A stretch of 52,947 nucleotides of DNA. Source: Oscillospiraceae bacterium. Its GTDB lineage: Bacteria > Bacillota > Clostridia > Oscillospirales > CAG-272. The stretch spans positions 1-52,947 of the forward strand of contig SVSP01000017.1 of the NCBI GenBank assembly GCA_015064255.1. Reading direction: 5' to 3'. The notes beneath the pieces are model-generated. The model was given only the letters and a program-made list of their open reading frames with translations, was not told the DNA's origin and ran no database searches. The first letter of the stretch is position 1. Each line of letters starts with the position of its first letter. Positions 8,032-16,952 of this stretch are shown in pieces. The translations under genes and the position numbers were made by a program.

Positions 8032-8379
8032 ATGCTTGAAAAGGGTGTTAATATTTCCCTGCTTCTTGACTGCTACGGTCCGCTTCTCACCGAAAGACAG
8101 CGCGAGGTCCTCGACCTTTACAGAAATGACGACCTCTCACTCGGAGAAATTTCCGAGCTTACCGGTATAACCCGTCAGGGCGTAAGTGAATGTATCAGAA
8201 AAGCAGAAAATATTCTTATAGAATATGAAGAAAAGCTCGGACTCCAGAAGCTTTACGAAGCAAGAAAGCAGATCTTGTCCGAAATAAAAGACAAAGTAAC
8301 ACATCTCGCAAACGACGGTCAGATATCGCGCGGGTGTGCAGACGATATAATAAGCTCGCTTGAAAAAGCGGAAAACTGA
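8032..8379 (+). CDS. ylxM: YlxM/p13 family HTH protein (UPF0122), SRP operon
   Basis: 115-residue acidic protein with a sigma-70 region 4-like HTH: LTERQREVLDLY-, then GEISELTGITRQGVSECIRK. YlxM proteins are encoded next to ffh, and in streptococci the protein stimulates the SRP. Start: ATG at 8032 (MLEKGVN) after an AAGGGGCGG site; an upstream ATG at 7987 lies almost on the -10 box and is rejected. Ends 26 nt before ffh. Confidence 0.92.
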   Translation: MLEKGVNISLLLDCYGPLLTERQREVLDLYRNDDLSLGEISELTGITRQGVSECIRKAENILIEYEEKLGLQKLYEARKQILSEIKDKVTHLANDGQISRGCADDIISSLEKAEN

Positions 8380-8405
8380 AAACGCTTACCCGGAGGTAAA
8401 AGTTT

Positions 8406-9740
8406 ATGGCAGTCTTCCAAAGCCTCGCCGAAAAGCTCGGCAGCGCTTTTAAGAAGTTCAGAAGCAAGGGCAAACTTACCGAAGCAGACGTCAAAGCGGG
8501 AATGCGCGAAGTAAAGCTTGCGCTCCTTGAGGCAGACGTAAACTATAAGGTTGTCAAAGACTTCGTAAAAACAGTAACCGAACGAGCTGTCGGTGCCGAG
8601 GTGCTTGAAAGCCTGATGGCAGAACAGCAGATCATAAAAATAGTAAACGAAGAGCTCACCTCACTTATGGGCGGTACGGTCGAAAAGCTTACGATCGCTC
8701 CCAAGCCGCCTACGGTAATTATGATGGTCGGTCTTCAGGGTGCAGGTAAGACCACGCACGCGGCTAAGATCGCCGGATATTTCAAAAAGCAGGGCAAACG
8801 TCCTCTGCTCGTAGCCTGCGACGTTTACCGTCCCGCAGCTATCACACAGCTTCAGACGGTCGGTGCGCAGCTTGACATTCCCGTTTTCACGCTCGGTGAT
8901 AAGGAAAGTCCGGTAAAGATATCAAAAGAAGCTCTCAAATTCGCCGAAAAGAACGGCAACGATATGGTATTCATCGATACCGCAGGCCGTCTTCAGATCG
9001 ACGAAAAGCTTATGGGAGAGCTTGAAGACATAAGAAACGAAGTTGATCCTACCGAAGTCCTTCTCGTAGTTGACGCGATGACAGGTCAGGTCGCGGTAGA
9101 GGTTGCGGATGCTTTCAACAAGCAGGTCGGCATTACAGGCGTTGTGCTTACCAAGGTTGACGGCGATACCCGTGGCGGTGCGGCACTTTCGGTAAAATAT
9201 ATCACAGGCAAGCCTATCAAATTCGTCGGTACGGGCGAAAAGCTCGACACTATCGAGCCCTTTCACCCCGACAGAATGGCTTCGAGAATTCTCGGTATGG
9301 GCGATATGCTCACCCTTATCGAAAAAGCCGAGCAGGCTTTCGACGAAAAGAAAGCGGCAGAGCTTGAAAAGAAGCTTATGGAGTCTTCCTTTACGCTTGA
9401 CGATTATCTTGAGCAGTTCGCTCAGATAAGAAATATGGGCTCGCTCGACGAGCTTGCGGGAATGATTCCCGGTGTGAAGCCCGGACAGCTTGCGGATGCA
9501 AAGGTCGATGAAAAGGCACTCGCGCAGACCGAAGCCATCATCAGATCTATGACGATGAAGGAAAGACGCCGCCCCGAAATTCTCAACTACTCCCGCAAGG
9601 TCAGAATCGCCAAGGGAAGCGGTACCTCGGTCGAGGCAGTAAACAGACTTCTCAAGCAGTTCGATCAGGTCAACAAAATGATGAAGCAGTTGTCTTCAGG
9701 CAAATTCGGCAAAAAAGGCAGATTCAATCTCCCTTTTTAA
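8406..9740 (+). CDS. ffh: Signal recognition particle protein Ffh (SRP54)
   Basis: Targets ribosomes that translate membrane and secreted proteins to FtsY at the membrane, together with SRP RNA. N domain at residues 1-90, then the G domain: P-loop GLQGAGKTTHAAKIA (about 105-119), VACDVYRPAAI, DTAGRLQIDE, TKVDGDTRGGAA. The M domain has MGSLDELAGMIPG and the RNA-binding stretch with SGTSVEAVNRLLKQF. Full length (444). The P-loop has Ala where many homologs have Ser. Preceded by GGAGG. Confidence 0.98.
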   Translation: MAVFQSLAEKLGSAFKKFRSKGKLTEADVKAGMREVKLALLEADVNYKVVKDFVKTVTERAVGAEVLESLMAEQQIIKIVNEELTSLMGGTVEKLTIAPKPPTVIMMVGLQGAGKTTHAAKIAGYFKKQGKRPLLVACDVYRPAAITQLQTVGAQLDIPVFTLGDKESPVKISKEALKFAEKNGNDMVFIDTAGRLQIDEKLMGELEDIRNEVDPTEVLLVVDAMTGQVAVEVADAFNKQVGITGVVLTKVDGDTRGGAALSVKYITGKPIKFVGTGEKLDTIEPFHPDRMASRILGMGDMLTLIEKAEQAFDEKKAAELEKKLMESSFTLDDYLEQFAQIRNMGSLDELAGMIPGVKPGQLADAKVDEKALAQTEAIIRSMTMKERRRPEILNYSRKVRIAKGSGTSVEAVNRLLKQFDQVNKMMKQLSSGKFGKKGRFNLPF

Positions 9741-9792
9741 CATAAAAAATTAAAAAAATTATAAATTTCATTTATTTTTGGAGGAACAAAAA

Positions 9793-10038
9793 ATGGCAGT
9801 TAAAATCAGACTCAGAAGAATGGGCGCAAAGAAGGCTCCCTTCTACCGCATCGTAGTAGCAGACTCCAGATTCCCTCGTGACGGAAGATTCATCGAAGAG
9901 ATCGGATACTACAACCCTATGACAAACCCCGCAGAAGTTAAGATCGATGCAGAAAAGGCAGCTACTTGGATCAAGAACGGCGCTCAGCCCACAGAAACCG
10001 TAAAGGTACTTCTTAAGAAGAACGAAATCATCAAATAA
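9793..10038 (+). CDS. rpsP: 30S ribosomal protein S16
   Basis: 81 residues. [20 protein letters not shown] and the following [19 protein letters not shown] are the S16 signature. Start at ATG 9793 after TGGAGGAA; the in-frame upstream codons contain that site. Between ffh and khpA, as in many Firmicutes. Confidence 0.98.
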   Translation: MAVKIRLRRMGAKKAPFYRIVVADSRFPRDGRFIEEIGYYNPMTNPAEVKIDAEKAATWIKNGAQPTETVKVLLKKNEIIK

Positions 10039-10057
10039 TCTCACCCGGAGGTAAACC

Positions 10058-10297
10058 ATGGCCAATTTAAAGCAAACTCTCATCGATATGGCCAAGTCTC
10101 TGGTTGACAGCCCTGATGAGGTTACGGTCGAAATTTCGGACGAGACCGAAGACTCTGTAACTTTCGAGCTTAGTGTCGCACCCGACGATATGGGAAAGGT
10201 TATAGGCCGCCACGGTCGTATTGCAAAAGCGATCCGCACCGTTATGAAATCGGCAGCAAATCTCGAAGGCAAGCGAGTCATCGTCAATATTAAGTAA
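10058..10297 (+). CDS. khpA: KH-domain RNA-binding protein KhpA (YlqC)
   Basis: 79 residues. A single KH domain with the GxxG loop in MGKVIGRHGRIAKAIR. KhpA pairs with KhpB/Jag to bind many RNAs and affects cell elongation in Gram-positive bacteria. A CCCGGAGG site precedes it. In most relatives rimM-trmD-rplS follow; here a strong terminator comes 0-46 nt after the stop and the next gene faces the other way. Confidence 0.95.
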   Translation: MANLKQTLIDMAKSLVDSPDEVTVEISDETEDSVTFELSVAPDDMGKVIGRHGRIAKAIRTVMKSAANLEGKRVIVNIK

Positions 10298-10343
10298 GAA
10301 TATAAAAATGCGAAGTCGATTTGACTTCGCATTTTTATATTCT
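10297..10343. terminator. Strong bidirectional terminator after khpA
   Basis: A 21-bp perfect stem (10297-10317 with 10323-10343) and 5-nt loop. AT-rich ends give U-tracts both ways, so it serves khpA and the convergent oxidoreductase. Confidence 0.93.
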
Positions 10344-10353
10344 TAAAATTCTT

Positions 10354-11412
10354 TCAAAGTACTATTTCTCTATGGCTTTCGGCAGAATCGTAAAGTGCCT
10401 GCATAAGCTTCGAGGTTGTAATATTTATATCTATGTTCGAAGGCAGACGGGTCTTGTTTATCGCACTGTCAACGAATGCGTTTATTTCGTTCCGGAAATG
10501 ATTTGTTGTGGGAGGATCGTAAGGAGTTGTTGTCAGCTCGCCGTCCTTTACACCGTAAACCTTGAAGCCCTGACCGTACTGAAGACGTATTCCCGCCTTT
10601 GTTCCGATAAAGTCGATATACATTTCGCCTACGCCGATATTCTGCGCCCACGCACCGTTAAGAGTGATTACAGGACCGTTTGTACGTACAATACCCGTGA
10701 TATATTCTTCTACGTCGTAAGTACCGTCTTTAACAGGAGGTCCTGCCCACATATCCTTATATACGTACTCCTCGATGTTAGTTCCGAGCTTAGAGAAGCA
10801 TTCTGCGGAAACAGTCTTCGGCTCGGGATCGGAGCAGCAGTACATTACAATGTCAAGGAAATGTACGCCCCAGTCTATAAGAACTCCGCCGCCTGCGATA
10901 GCTTTTGTGGTGAAGGCTCCGCCGAGTCCGGGAATAGCGCGGTGCGCACGGAAGCTTACGTAAACCTGATATATCTCACCGAGCTCGCCCGCATCGATAA
11001 GTTTTTTAATCTGATTTACGCCGTCGTTAAAACGGTTTACAACGCCGATACTGAGCGCGTTGCCCGTTTCTGCCTGCGTTTTCTGCATAGTAAGAGCTTC
11101 ATCGTACGTGCGCGCGGCAGGCTTCTCGCAAAGAACCGTTTTGCCTGCTTTCAGAAAAGCGTTTGATATCTCTGCGTGTGCATAGTTGGGAGTACATACC
11201 GATACGGCGGTGATCTCATCGTCGTCAAGTATCTCTCTGTAATCTACGACAGCTTTTCCGCAACCGTATTTCTCAACAGCCGCTTCTGCTCTCTCGGGGA
11301 TAATATCGCAGAAATATTTGATATTTACCTTTTCATTATTCATATAAGACGGAATATGTGCGCTGTTTGCAATAGTTCCGCATCCTATAACCGCAACGTT
11401 TATTTTTGCCAT
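10354..11412 (-). CDS. Gfo/Idh/MocA family NAD(P)-dependent oxidoreductase
   Basis: 352 residues, typical two-domain member. The Rossmann motif VIGCGTIANSAHIPSY opens the protein and VLCEKPAARTYDEA holds the family EKP motif whose Lys is catalytic. The C-terminal alpha/beta domain includes GGGVLIDWGVHFLDI with the conserved Asp/His pair. Acts on a sugar, inositol or amino-sugar derivative; substrate unknown. A TTGATA-16-TATAAT promoter lies at 11455-11482. First gene of the carbohydrate island and divergent from the next one. Confidence 0.9.
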   Translation of the reverse strand: MAKINVAVIGCGTIANSAHIPSYMNNEKVNIKYFCDIIPERAEAAVEKYGCGKAVVDYREILDDDEITAVSVCTPNYAHAEISNAFLKAGKTVLCEKPAARTYDEALTMQKTQAETGNALSIGVVNRFNDGVNQIKKLIDAGELGEIYQVYVSFRAHRAIPGLGGAFTTKAIAGGGVLIDWGVHFLDIVMYCCSDPEPKTVSAECFSKLGTNIEEYVYKDMWAGPPVKDGTYDVEEYITGIVRTNGPVITLNGAWAQNIGVGEMYIDFIGTKAGIRLQYGQGFKVYGVKDGELTTTPYDPPTTNHFRNEINAFVDSAINKTRLPSNIDINITTSKLMQALYDSAESHREIVL

Positions 11413-11531
11413 AAGTGTTTTTTCCTTTCGGTAAAAAATTTAATCTCTGTTTTTATTATACATACTTTTGCATAAATATCAATATTTACACGAAAATTTC
11501 TTTCATCGGCAAGCTGTTTTTACATTTATAA

Positions 11532-11560
11532 TTGACATACACCCAATAATGTGATATAAA
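11532..11560 (+). promoter_or_regulatory. Promoter of the short Gfo/Idh-like gene
   Basis: TTGACA (11532-11537), 17 nt, TATAAA (11555-11560), 49 nt before the ATG at 11609, which follows AAGAAGGA. Confidence 0.8.
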
Positions 11561-11608
11561 GATAGTATAGAAACCATTTTTACAAAACAACAAAAGAAGG
11601 ATAAGATT

Positions 11609-12445
11609 ATGATAAAAATAGGATTTATTGATTATTATCTCGACGAGTGGCACGCTAACAATTATCCCGAAATGATAAAAAAAGCCTCAAACGGTGAGAT
11701 CGCCGTCGCATACTGCTGGGCAGAGATCGACTCTCCGCACGGCGGTCTGACAAGCAAAGCGTGGTCGGAAAAACACGGCATCGCCCTTTGCGAAAGCGAA
11801 GACGAGCTTATCGAAAAGAGCGACGTTCTCTGTGTACTCGCGCCCGACAATCCCGAAACACACGAGCGCCTTTGTCAGAAAGCTCTCAAATCGGGAAAGA
11901 TCACCTACGTTGACAAGACTTTTGCGCCCGATAAAGAAACTGCCGCGCGGATTCTTGCGGTCGCCGAGGAAAGCGGCACTCCCGTTATAACCTCTTCCGC
12001 ACTCAGGTACGCAGATGAATATCAGAATATAAACAAAAACGGACTTATAAGCGCTGTAAGTATGAGTGGCGGTGTTCCCGAAATATATATGATACATCAG
12101 ATCGAGCCCCTCGTTATGCTTCTCGGCACGGACGTGAAGCGTGTCTGCAATTTCGGAACCGAAAAGTTCCCTGTTTTTGCGCTCGAATACGCAAGCGGTG
12201 CGCGCACAACTATGGTATGCTCCACAGGCGACTATCCTTTCCGTATGACGTTGAATTACGAAAACGGACGCCACGAAATAATCGACGTAAAATCCGATTT
12301 CTTCGGAAATTTTATAAAAAATCTTATAGAATTCTATAAAACGGGCGAAATTCTCGTTCCGCACGATCAGACGCTCGCGGTTATGGCTATTCGTGAGGCT
12401 TGTATCGTGGCGCTGTGTAAGCCTGACGTTTGGGTTGAGGTATAA
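11609..12445 (+). CDS. Short, divergent Gfo/Idh/MocA-like protein
   Basis: 278 residues. The middle (DVLCVLAPDNPETHERLCQK, then ITYVDKTFAPDKETAARIL) is recognisable as the NAD-domain half of a Gfo/Idh/MocA protein. But the first strand reads IGFIDYYLDEWHANNY, without the glycine-rich GxGxxG loop, and VDKTFAP replaces the EKP motif. The C-terminal domain is shorter than usual. It may bind a cofactor differently or have lost redox activity. It has its own promoter and a palindromic repeat just after its stop. Similar short proteins are known from sugar islands, but I cannot name a function. Confidence 0.75.
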   Translation: MIKIGFIDYYLDEWHANNYPEMIKKASNGEIAVAYCWAEIDSPHGGLTSKAWSEKHGIALCESEDELIEKSDVLCVLAPDNPETHERLCQKALKSGKITYVDKTFAPDKETAARILAVAEESGTPVITSSALRYADEYQNINKNGLISAVSMSGGVPEIYMIHQIEPLVMLLGTDVKRVCNFGTEKFPVFALEYASGARTTMVCSTGDYPFRMTLNYENGRHEIIDVKSDFFGNFIKNLIEFYKTGEILVPHDQTLAVMAIREACIVALCKPDVWVEV

Positions 12446-12480
12446 AACCGACGCCTCTGGCTCCCGAATAATATTTTTAC

Positions 12481-12638
12481 CTTAAGGGGCACCGCCCCTT
12501 AAGAAACCCCGCGAGCTTTTGTAAAAGCTCGACAGCTTCCCCTCAAGGGGAAGCTTTTATTTTCCTTTTCTGTAAAGTTTTTGAGATTCCGAGGGCAGAG
12601 CCCTTGGCAGTGTTTCCAAAGGGACAGAGTCCCTTTGG
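12481..12638. repeat. Cluster of five GC-rich palindromes (REP-like)
   Basis: Five consecutive palindromes: CTTAAGGGGCACCGCCCCTT (12481-12500, continuing AAG), GAGCTTTTGTAAAAGCTC (12513-12530), a 22-bp AGCTTCCCC / GGGGAAGCT (12534-12555), CCGAGGGC / GCCCTTGG (12589-12607) and CCAAAGGGAC / GTCCCTTTGG (12616-12638). The last two lie inside the 3' end of the AraC gene that stops at 12557. Related to the element at 3711-3764. Confidence 0.7.
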
Positions 12639-13498
12639 CTTCTGTTTTCCTGTCTGAACTTAAGAGGCGACATTCCGTAATGTTTTTTGAAGATCATATA
12701 GAAATAATTTTCCGATCCGAGATTTGACTGCACGGCGATGTCGCCTATTTTCATATCAGTATTTTTTATAAGCATTTCGGCACGCGCAAGCTTCTTTTCG
12801 GTAACAAGCTCGGAAAGAGTGCATCCGTACTCCTTGAGAATTATACGGGATACCTGCCGTGTGCTCAAAAAAACGTGATCTGCCACGTCAGAAAGTCTGA
12901 TCTTGCCTCCGAGATTTGAATTGATAAATTCCTCAATAAGACCTATGTGCCTTGAATCACTCTTTTCGGTCTTGTCGGAAGAGATGTCGGGAAGTAAGAT
13001 ACGCACTATCTCGTGGAAGATAAGCGAAGTAAGAAGCTCGGCGTCCTTTTCTGCCGCAAGAGTATTTTCTTCGCATTTTTCCGAAACCTTTCTGATATAA
13101 AAGGATACGTCGTCCGAAAGAGGCATCTCGCAGACACCGTCCTCCGAAGAAAAGTTCTCAAGCGCCTTTTGAAACGCGCACGCTTCACTTTCCTCAAAGG
13201 AAAAGAGCAAACAAAAGCTTCCGTAAACGCTCGGAGTGGTGTAATGCCTTATTTTCGGCGGAATTATAACGACTTTCCTTTCGTAAGCCGTGCGTTTTTC
13301 GTCGGCAATCAGGCTGAGTATTCCCTCGGTAACGAAAAATATCTCATACGTGAAATGCGAATGTACCCCGCGCATCGCATTTGGATCTTTACTGAAATTT
13401 ATTCGGGGATTTTGATTTTTTCCGACTCTGAAGACCTTGAATTTTATCCCGAAAACGTCTATCGAAAAAGTCGGTTTGGTTGTAAGCTGACTGTTCAT
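12557..13498 (-). CDS. AraC family transcriptional regulator with repeat-derived tail
   Basis: About 313 residues. N-terminal cupin-like sensor (RGVHSHFTYEIFFVTEG, then VVIIPPKIRHY), C-terminal double HTH (IRLSDVADHVFLSTRQVSRI, then MKIGDIAVQSNLGSENYFYM, ending YGMSPLKFRQ). Such regulators usually activate adjacent sugar genes, and this one is divergent from the GH51-lipoprotein pair. The family normally stops shortly after KFRQ; here about 28 further residues are encoded by palindromic repeat DNA. Start taken at ATG 13496-13498; a longer frame would need a TTG 12 codons upstream. Confidence 0.88.
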   Translation of the reverse strand: MNSQLTTKPTFSIDVFGIKFKVFRVGKNQNPRINFSKDPNAMRGVHSHFTYEIFFVTEGILSLIADEKRTAYERKVVIIPPKIRHYTTPSVYGSFCLLFSFEESEACAFQKALENFSSEDGVCEMPLSDDVSFYIRKVSEKCEENTLAAEKDAELLTSLIFHEIVRILLPDISSDKTEKSDSRHIGLIEEFINSNLGGKIRLSDVADHVFLSTRQVSRIILKEYGCTLSELVTEKKLARAEMLIKNTDMKIGDIAVQSNLGSENYFYMIFKKHYGMSPLKFRQENRSQRDSVPLETLPRALPSESQKLYRKGK

Positions 13499-13596
13499 AT
13501 TACAAAGTTTAGCACACCTCCACCGAAAAGTCAACCGAGATTTTCTAAAAACTACAAAATACGGACATAAAAATCCAAAATTGTCCGTCGTATTAC

Positions 13597-13624
13597 TTGA
13601 TTTTTTGTTTTGCTGTATTATAAT
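13597..13624 (+). promoter_or_regulatory. Promoter of the GH51-lipoprotein operon
   Basis: TTGATT (13597-13602), 16 nt, TATAAT (13619-13624). The stretch ACTTGATTTTTTGTTTT is nearly the same as the one at 19194 upstream of another AraC gene. Confidence 0.65.
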
Positions 13625-13658
13625 AAAAATATAAATATGAAAGGTTGGTTATCATACT

Positions 13659-15089
13659 ATGGTCACTTTAAAGATCGGTACATCGGAAAAACACACTATT
13701 TCTCCTTACCTCTACATGCAGTTTATGGAGCCTCTCGGCGTTTGCGACTCGTCGGTTGACGCCGCTTGGGATTTTATTGAAGAGGAATGGTATCCTAAGG
13801 TTATAAATAAAGTTCGTGAGCTTGCTCCCACTATGGTCCGTTTCGGCGGTTGCTTTGCCTCCTACTACCACTGGAAAGAAGCTATCGGAAAATTTGCAGA
13901 CAGAACTCCTATGATGAACTACTGTTGGAGTGGAATATATCCAAATCAGGTGGGTACACACGAAATAGTTGACTTCTGCCGCAAGGTAAACGCAGAGCCT
14001 CTTCTCGTCGTCAATATGGAGTCCGACGGACGTATGCACTGGGCTCATCCGAAAAACGGAACAGACCGCTTCGGTACAGCCGAGGAAGCCGCAGAATGGA
14101 TAGATTACTGCAACAATCCAAATAACGCGCTTCGTATTGCCAACGGCGCAGAAGAACCCTTCAACGTAAAATATTGGCAGATCGGAAACGAAACCTCATA
14201 CGACCTTCGCGGATATAACAGCGACAAGTGCGTTGAGGTAACAAAACGCTTCATTGAAAAAATGCGCGAAGCAGACCCGTCTGTCACTCTTATCGGTTGG
14301 GGCGACAAGAGCAAGGATGACAGATCCTGGTGCAAAAAAATGAGCGAGGTTGACGGAATCGAGCTTATCGCTTTTCATCACCACTTCAATTCGGGACTTC
14401 CCAACTCTCCCCTTACGGGAACAGAGTACAGATATGATTTCCAGAAAACCTGGGATCATATGATGAACGCTTACAAGTCGCTTGAAGGTCATATTGCCGA
14501 AATGCGCGCAGACTGCGGAAACAAGCGTCTTGCTATGACCGAAGGTCATTATGCCCTTCCCGGAAGAAACAGAAACGAAGTGCTTTCCTCTTGGGCGGCA
14601 GGCGTTTCTTACGCAAGATGTCTTAACGTAATTATGCGTAACAGCGATATTATCGATATCGCTACAATGGCAGACTTCTTCGGTAACGTATGGCAGGTAA
14701 ACGCCGTTATGATACCTACTCCTATCACAATCGGCGAGCCTTATCTCCAGCCCGTAGGCGCGGTAATGAGTCTCTTCGGTCATCATCAGGGCAAGCAGGC
14801 ATTAGATATTTCGTACAGCGGTGCGGTTGACGCAGTCGCTTCGAAAACAGGCAACAAGATATTCATTCATATCGCAAACACCGATATGAACTCCGCACAG
14901 ACACTTGACCTCGACCTCGGAGGCGCAAAGGTCAGCGACGCGACTATGTATTACATCGCTTCAAAGCCCGAAACCGAGATAACACTCGTTAACACAAACT
15001 GCTTCGCAGTACAGGAAGCAAAGATAGAAGGAAATTCGGTAATTCTTCCTCCTGCAGCGGTTGCGGCTATTGAGATAACGCTCGAATAA
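13659..15089 (+). CDS. GH51-type alpha-L-arabinofuranosidase
   Basis: 476 residues without a signal peptide, so intracellular. TIM-barrel retaining glycosidase: acid/base Glu178 in KYWQIGNET and nucleophile Glu295 in LAMTEGHY, a spacing close to that of characterised GH51 arabinofuranosidases. LAPTMVRFGGCFASYYHWKE is the family's substrate-site segment, and the C-terminal 100 residues form the expected beta-sandwich. It releases arabinofuranose from short oligosaccharides. Followed after 58 nt by a lipoprotein gene, probably co-transcribed, and facing an AraC regulator. Fine specificity is inferred. Confidence 0.85.
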   Translation: MVTLKIGTSEKHTISPYLYMQFMEPLGVCDSSVDAAWDFIEEEWYPKVINKVRELAPTMVRFGGCFASYYHWKEAIGKFADRTPMMNYCWSGIYPNQVGTHEIVDFCRKVNAEPLLVVNMESDGRMHWAHPKNGTDRFGTAEEAAEWIDYCNNPNNALRIANGAEEPFNVKYWQIGNETSYDLRGYNSDKCVEVTKRFIEKMREADPSVTLIGWGDKSKDDRSWCKKMSEVDGIELIAFHHHFNSGLPNSPLTGTEYRYDFQKTWDHMMNAYKSLEGHIAEMRADCGNKRLAMTEGHYALPGRNRNEVLSSWAAGVSYARCLNVIMRNSDIIDIATMADFFGNVWQVNAVMIPTPITIGEPYLQPVGAVMSLFGHHQGKQALDISYSGAVDAVASKTGNKIFIHIANTDMNSAQTLDLDLGGAKVSDATMYYIASKPETEITLVNTNCFAVQEAKIEGNSVILPPAAVAAIEITLE

Positions 15090-15147
15090 TTCAGTCATCA
15101 AATATTCCAATAATCCATTAATCCAATAATCAAAAGGAGAGAAATTT

Positions 15148-16887
15148 GTGAAAAAAATTTTGGCTGTTGTTATGATTATTTCTACTCTTTCCTCGCTTTT
15201 GGCATTTTTTCCGTCCTGTGAAAAGGAAAATCCGGAAGAAGCGCCCGAAAAGTGCATAAACATATCGGAATATTCTATCGTGCGCGCATTCAAGGCTTCT
15301 TCCAATCTCGTAAAAGCCACGCTTGCACTCAGAAACAAAATTCTTGACCTAACCGAGATAAAGCTTTCGGTATCTGACGATTGGTACAAAGAGGGAGAAG
15401 CTCCGGCTGAAAGTGTCAAAGAGATCCTTATCGGAAATACAAACCGCAAGGAAAGTGCCGCCGCAAAAGAAAAGCTTGACTCACAGGATGACGAAAACTC
15501 CTTCATAATAGAAGCAAACGGCAGTAAAATAGTGATTCTCGGAAAGAATGACGAGGTTACGGTCCGTGCACTTAAATATTTCATCAAAACCTTTATCGCA
15601 GTTTCCGAAGACAAGAATGCCGTTTCTATGGATGCTTCGTACAGCTATATCGGACTTGCAGATATGAGTACAAGCGTTTTTTACGAAACTCTTTTAGAGT
15701 TCAGGATCAGCGAAAAGTCTGTAGTTTACGATCCGGGAGAATATGCCACAAAAAGGGCAATATATCCCACTATGGTTCAGCTCAATCATCAAAGCGATGA
15801 GAAAAACAACGGAACTCTGCTCGCCACGCTTAATTCCGGAGAAAGCTTTTACCGCATACTCAGAAGCCGCGATAACGGCGATACGTGGGAGGAAACAGCC
15901 CGAGTTTCCGACACCTACAACAAAGACATCAACGCCGGACGTATGCCCTTTATCTATGAACTGCCCGTTGATATGGGCGAGTTCAAAAAAGGAACCATTC
16001 TCCTTGCAGGCACGTCGAGTAAAAGTGATAAGAATCTGACTACTATTACACTTTACGCAAGTACAGACCTTGGCGAAAGCTGGAAGACCCTTTACAACAT
16101 TGATTACGGCGGAGGTCAGTACGACGGAAGCGTTCAGGTCGATCTCGGTGTATGGGAGCCGTATTTCATATACGACGAAAATGACGGACGCCTTTACTGC
16201 TTCTACTCTGACGACTCTTCAAGTGAATGCGATCAGAAGCTCGTTTACAAGTACACCACCGATATGAAAAATTGGGTGGGAAAAGAAGGAATCAAAGGAG
16301 CAAACGGATCAAGAAGCACTCCATTTGACGTCGTCGCCTGCGAAGACTATGATTTCCGACCGGGAATGATCTCTGTGGTCAAGATGAACAACGGCAAATA
16401 TTTTGCCGTATATGACATCGTTGTATATGCCCCCGGACGCCCCGCGGGAGTTGTAAACGGAATCAGCGGAAATCCCGATTTTTACAAGATATCGGACAGC
16501 CTTGATTCTTGGGACGTAAGCGATCCCGGAACGCTTGTAAAGCTCGAAGACGGAAGATATATGGGTCTTTCACCGTGGTGCACTTATTCGGGCACGATCG
16601 GTGAGGCAGGAATGCTCGTCGTTTACGGAAGAAAGTGGTCTGAAAAGACAAATTATGATCAGACCGATCTTTTCCTCAGCTTCGACTACGGAGAGACCTT
16701 CATTCCTTTTGAAAACCCCTTCAAGTATGTCACAAGCCTGAACGGAAAGAACACCTACTGCGGATATTCCCCTACGCTTCTCTTCTCCGAGGACGGCAAA
16801 ACTCTTTATTATATGAACAACACTCTTAGCGGAAAAAACGACCAGACGACACGCATAGAAATGGTACGTATAGATATTATTGAGTAA
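15148..16887 (+). CDS. Sialidase-like (Asp-box beta-propeller) lipoprotein
   Basis: 579 residues starting at GTG after AAAAGGAGAG. A lipobox (LAFFPSC, Cys24) indicates a membrane-anchored, extracellular protein. The first 170 residues are unassigned. The rest is a six-bladed propeller with Asp-boxes: SRDNGDTWE, STDLGESWK and SFDYGETF. The arginine-triad context of true sialidases is not clear (KRAIYPTMV stands where FRIP is expected), so it may be a non-sialidase glycosidase or a glycan-binding protein. Ends before a terminator. Cotranscription with the GH51 gene suggests a role in the same glycan. Confidence 0.78.
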   Translation: MKKILAVVMIISTLSSLLAFFPSCEKENPEEAPEKCINISEYSIVRAFKASSNLVKATLALRNKILDLTEIKLSVSDDWYKEGEAPAESVKEILIGNTNRKESAAAKEKLDSQDDENSFIIEANGSKIVILGKNDEVTVRALKYFIKTFIAVSEDKNAVSMDASYSYIGLADMSTSVFYETLLEFRISEKSVVYDPGEYATKRAIYPTMVQLNHQSDEKNNGTLLATLNSGESFYRILRSRDNGDTWEETARVSDTYNKDINAGRMPFIYELPVDMGEFKKGTILLAGTSSKSDKNLTTITLYASTDLGESWKTLYNIDYGGGQYDGSVQVDLGVWEPYFIYDENDGRLYCFYSDDSSSECDQKLVYKYTTDMKNWVGKEGIKGANGSRSTPFDVVACEDYDFRPGMISVVKMNNGKYFAVYDIVVYAPGRPAGVVNGISGNPDFYKISDSLDSWDVSDPGTLVKLEDGRYMGLSPWCTYSGTIGEAGMLVVYGRKWSEKTNYDQTDLFLSFDYGETFIPFENPFKYVTSLNGKNTYCGYSPTLLFSEDGKTLYYMNNTLSGKNDQTTRIEMVRIDIIE

Positions 16888-16891
16888 CGAA

Positions 16892-16927
16892 TACCCCGAC
16901 AGATTTTAAAAATCTGTCGGGGTATGA
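16892..16927. terminator. Terminator between convergent genes
   Basis: 15-bp perfect stem TACCCCGACAGATTT / AAATCTGTCGGGGTA with a 3-nt loop, followed by TGATTTTCTT. Confidence 0.85.
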
Positions 16928-16952
16928 TTTTCTTATAAACTACGGCAAAATT

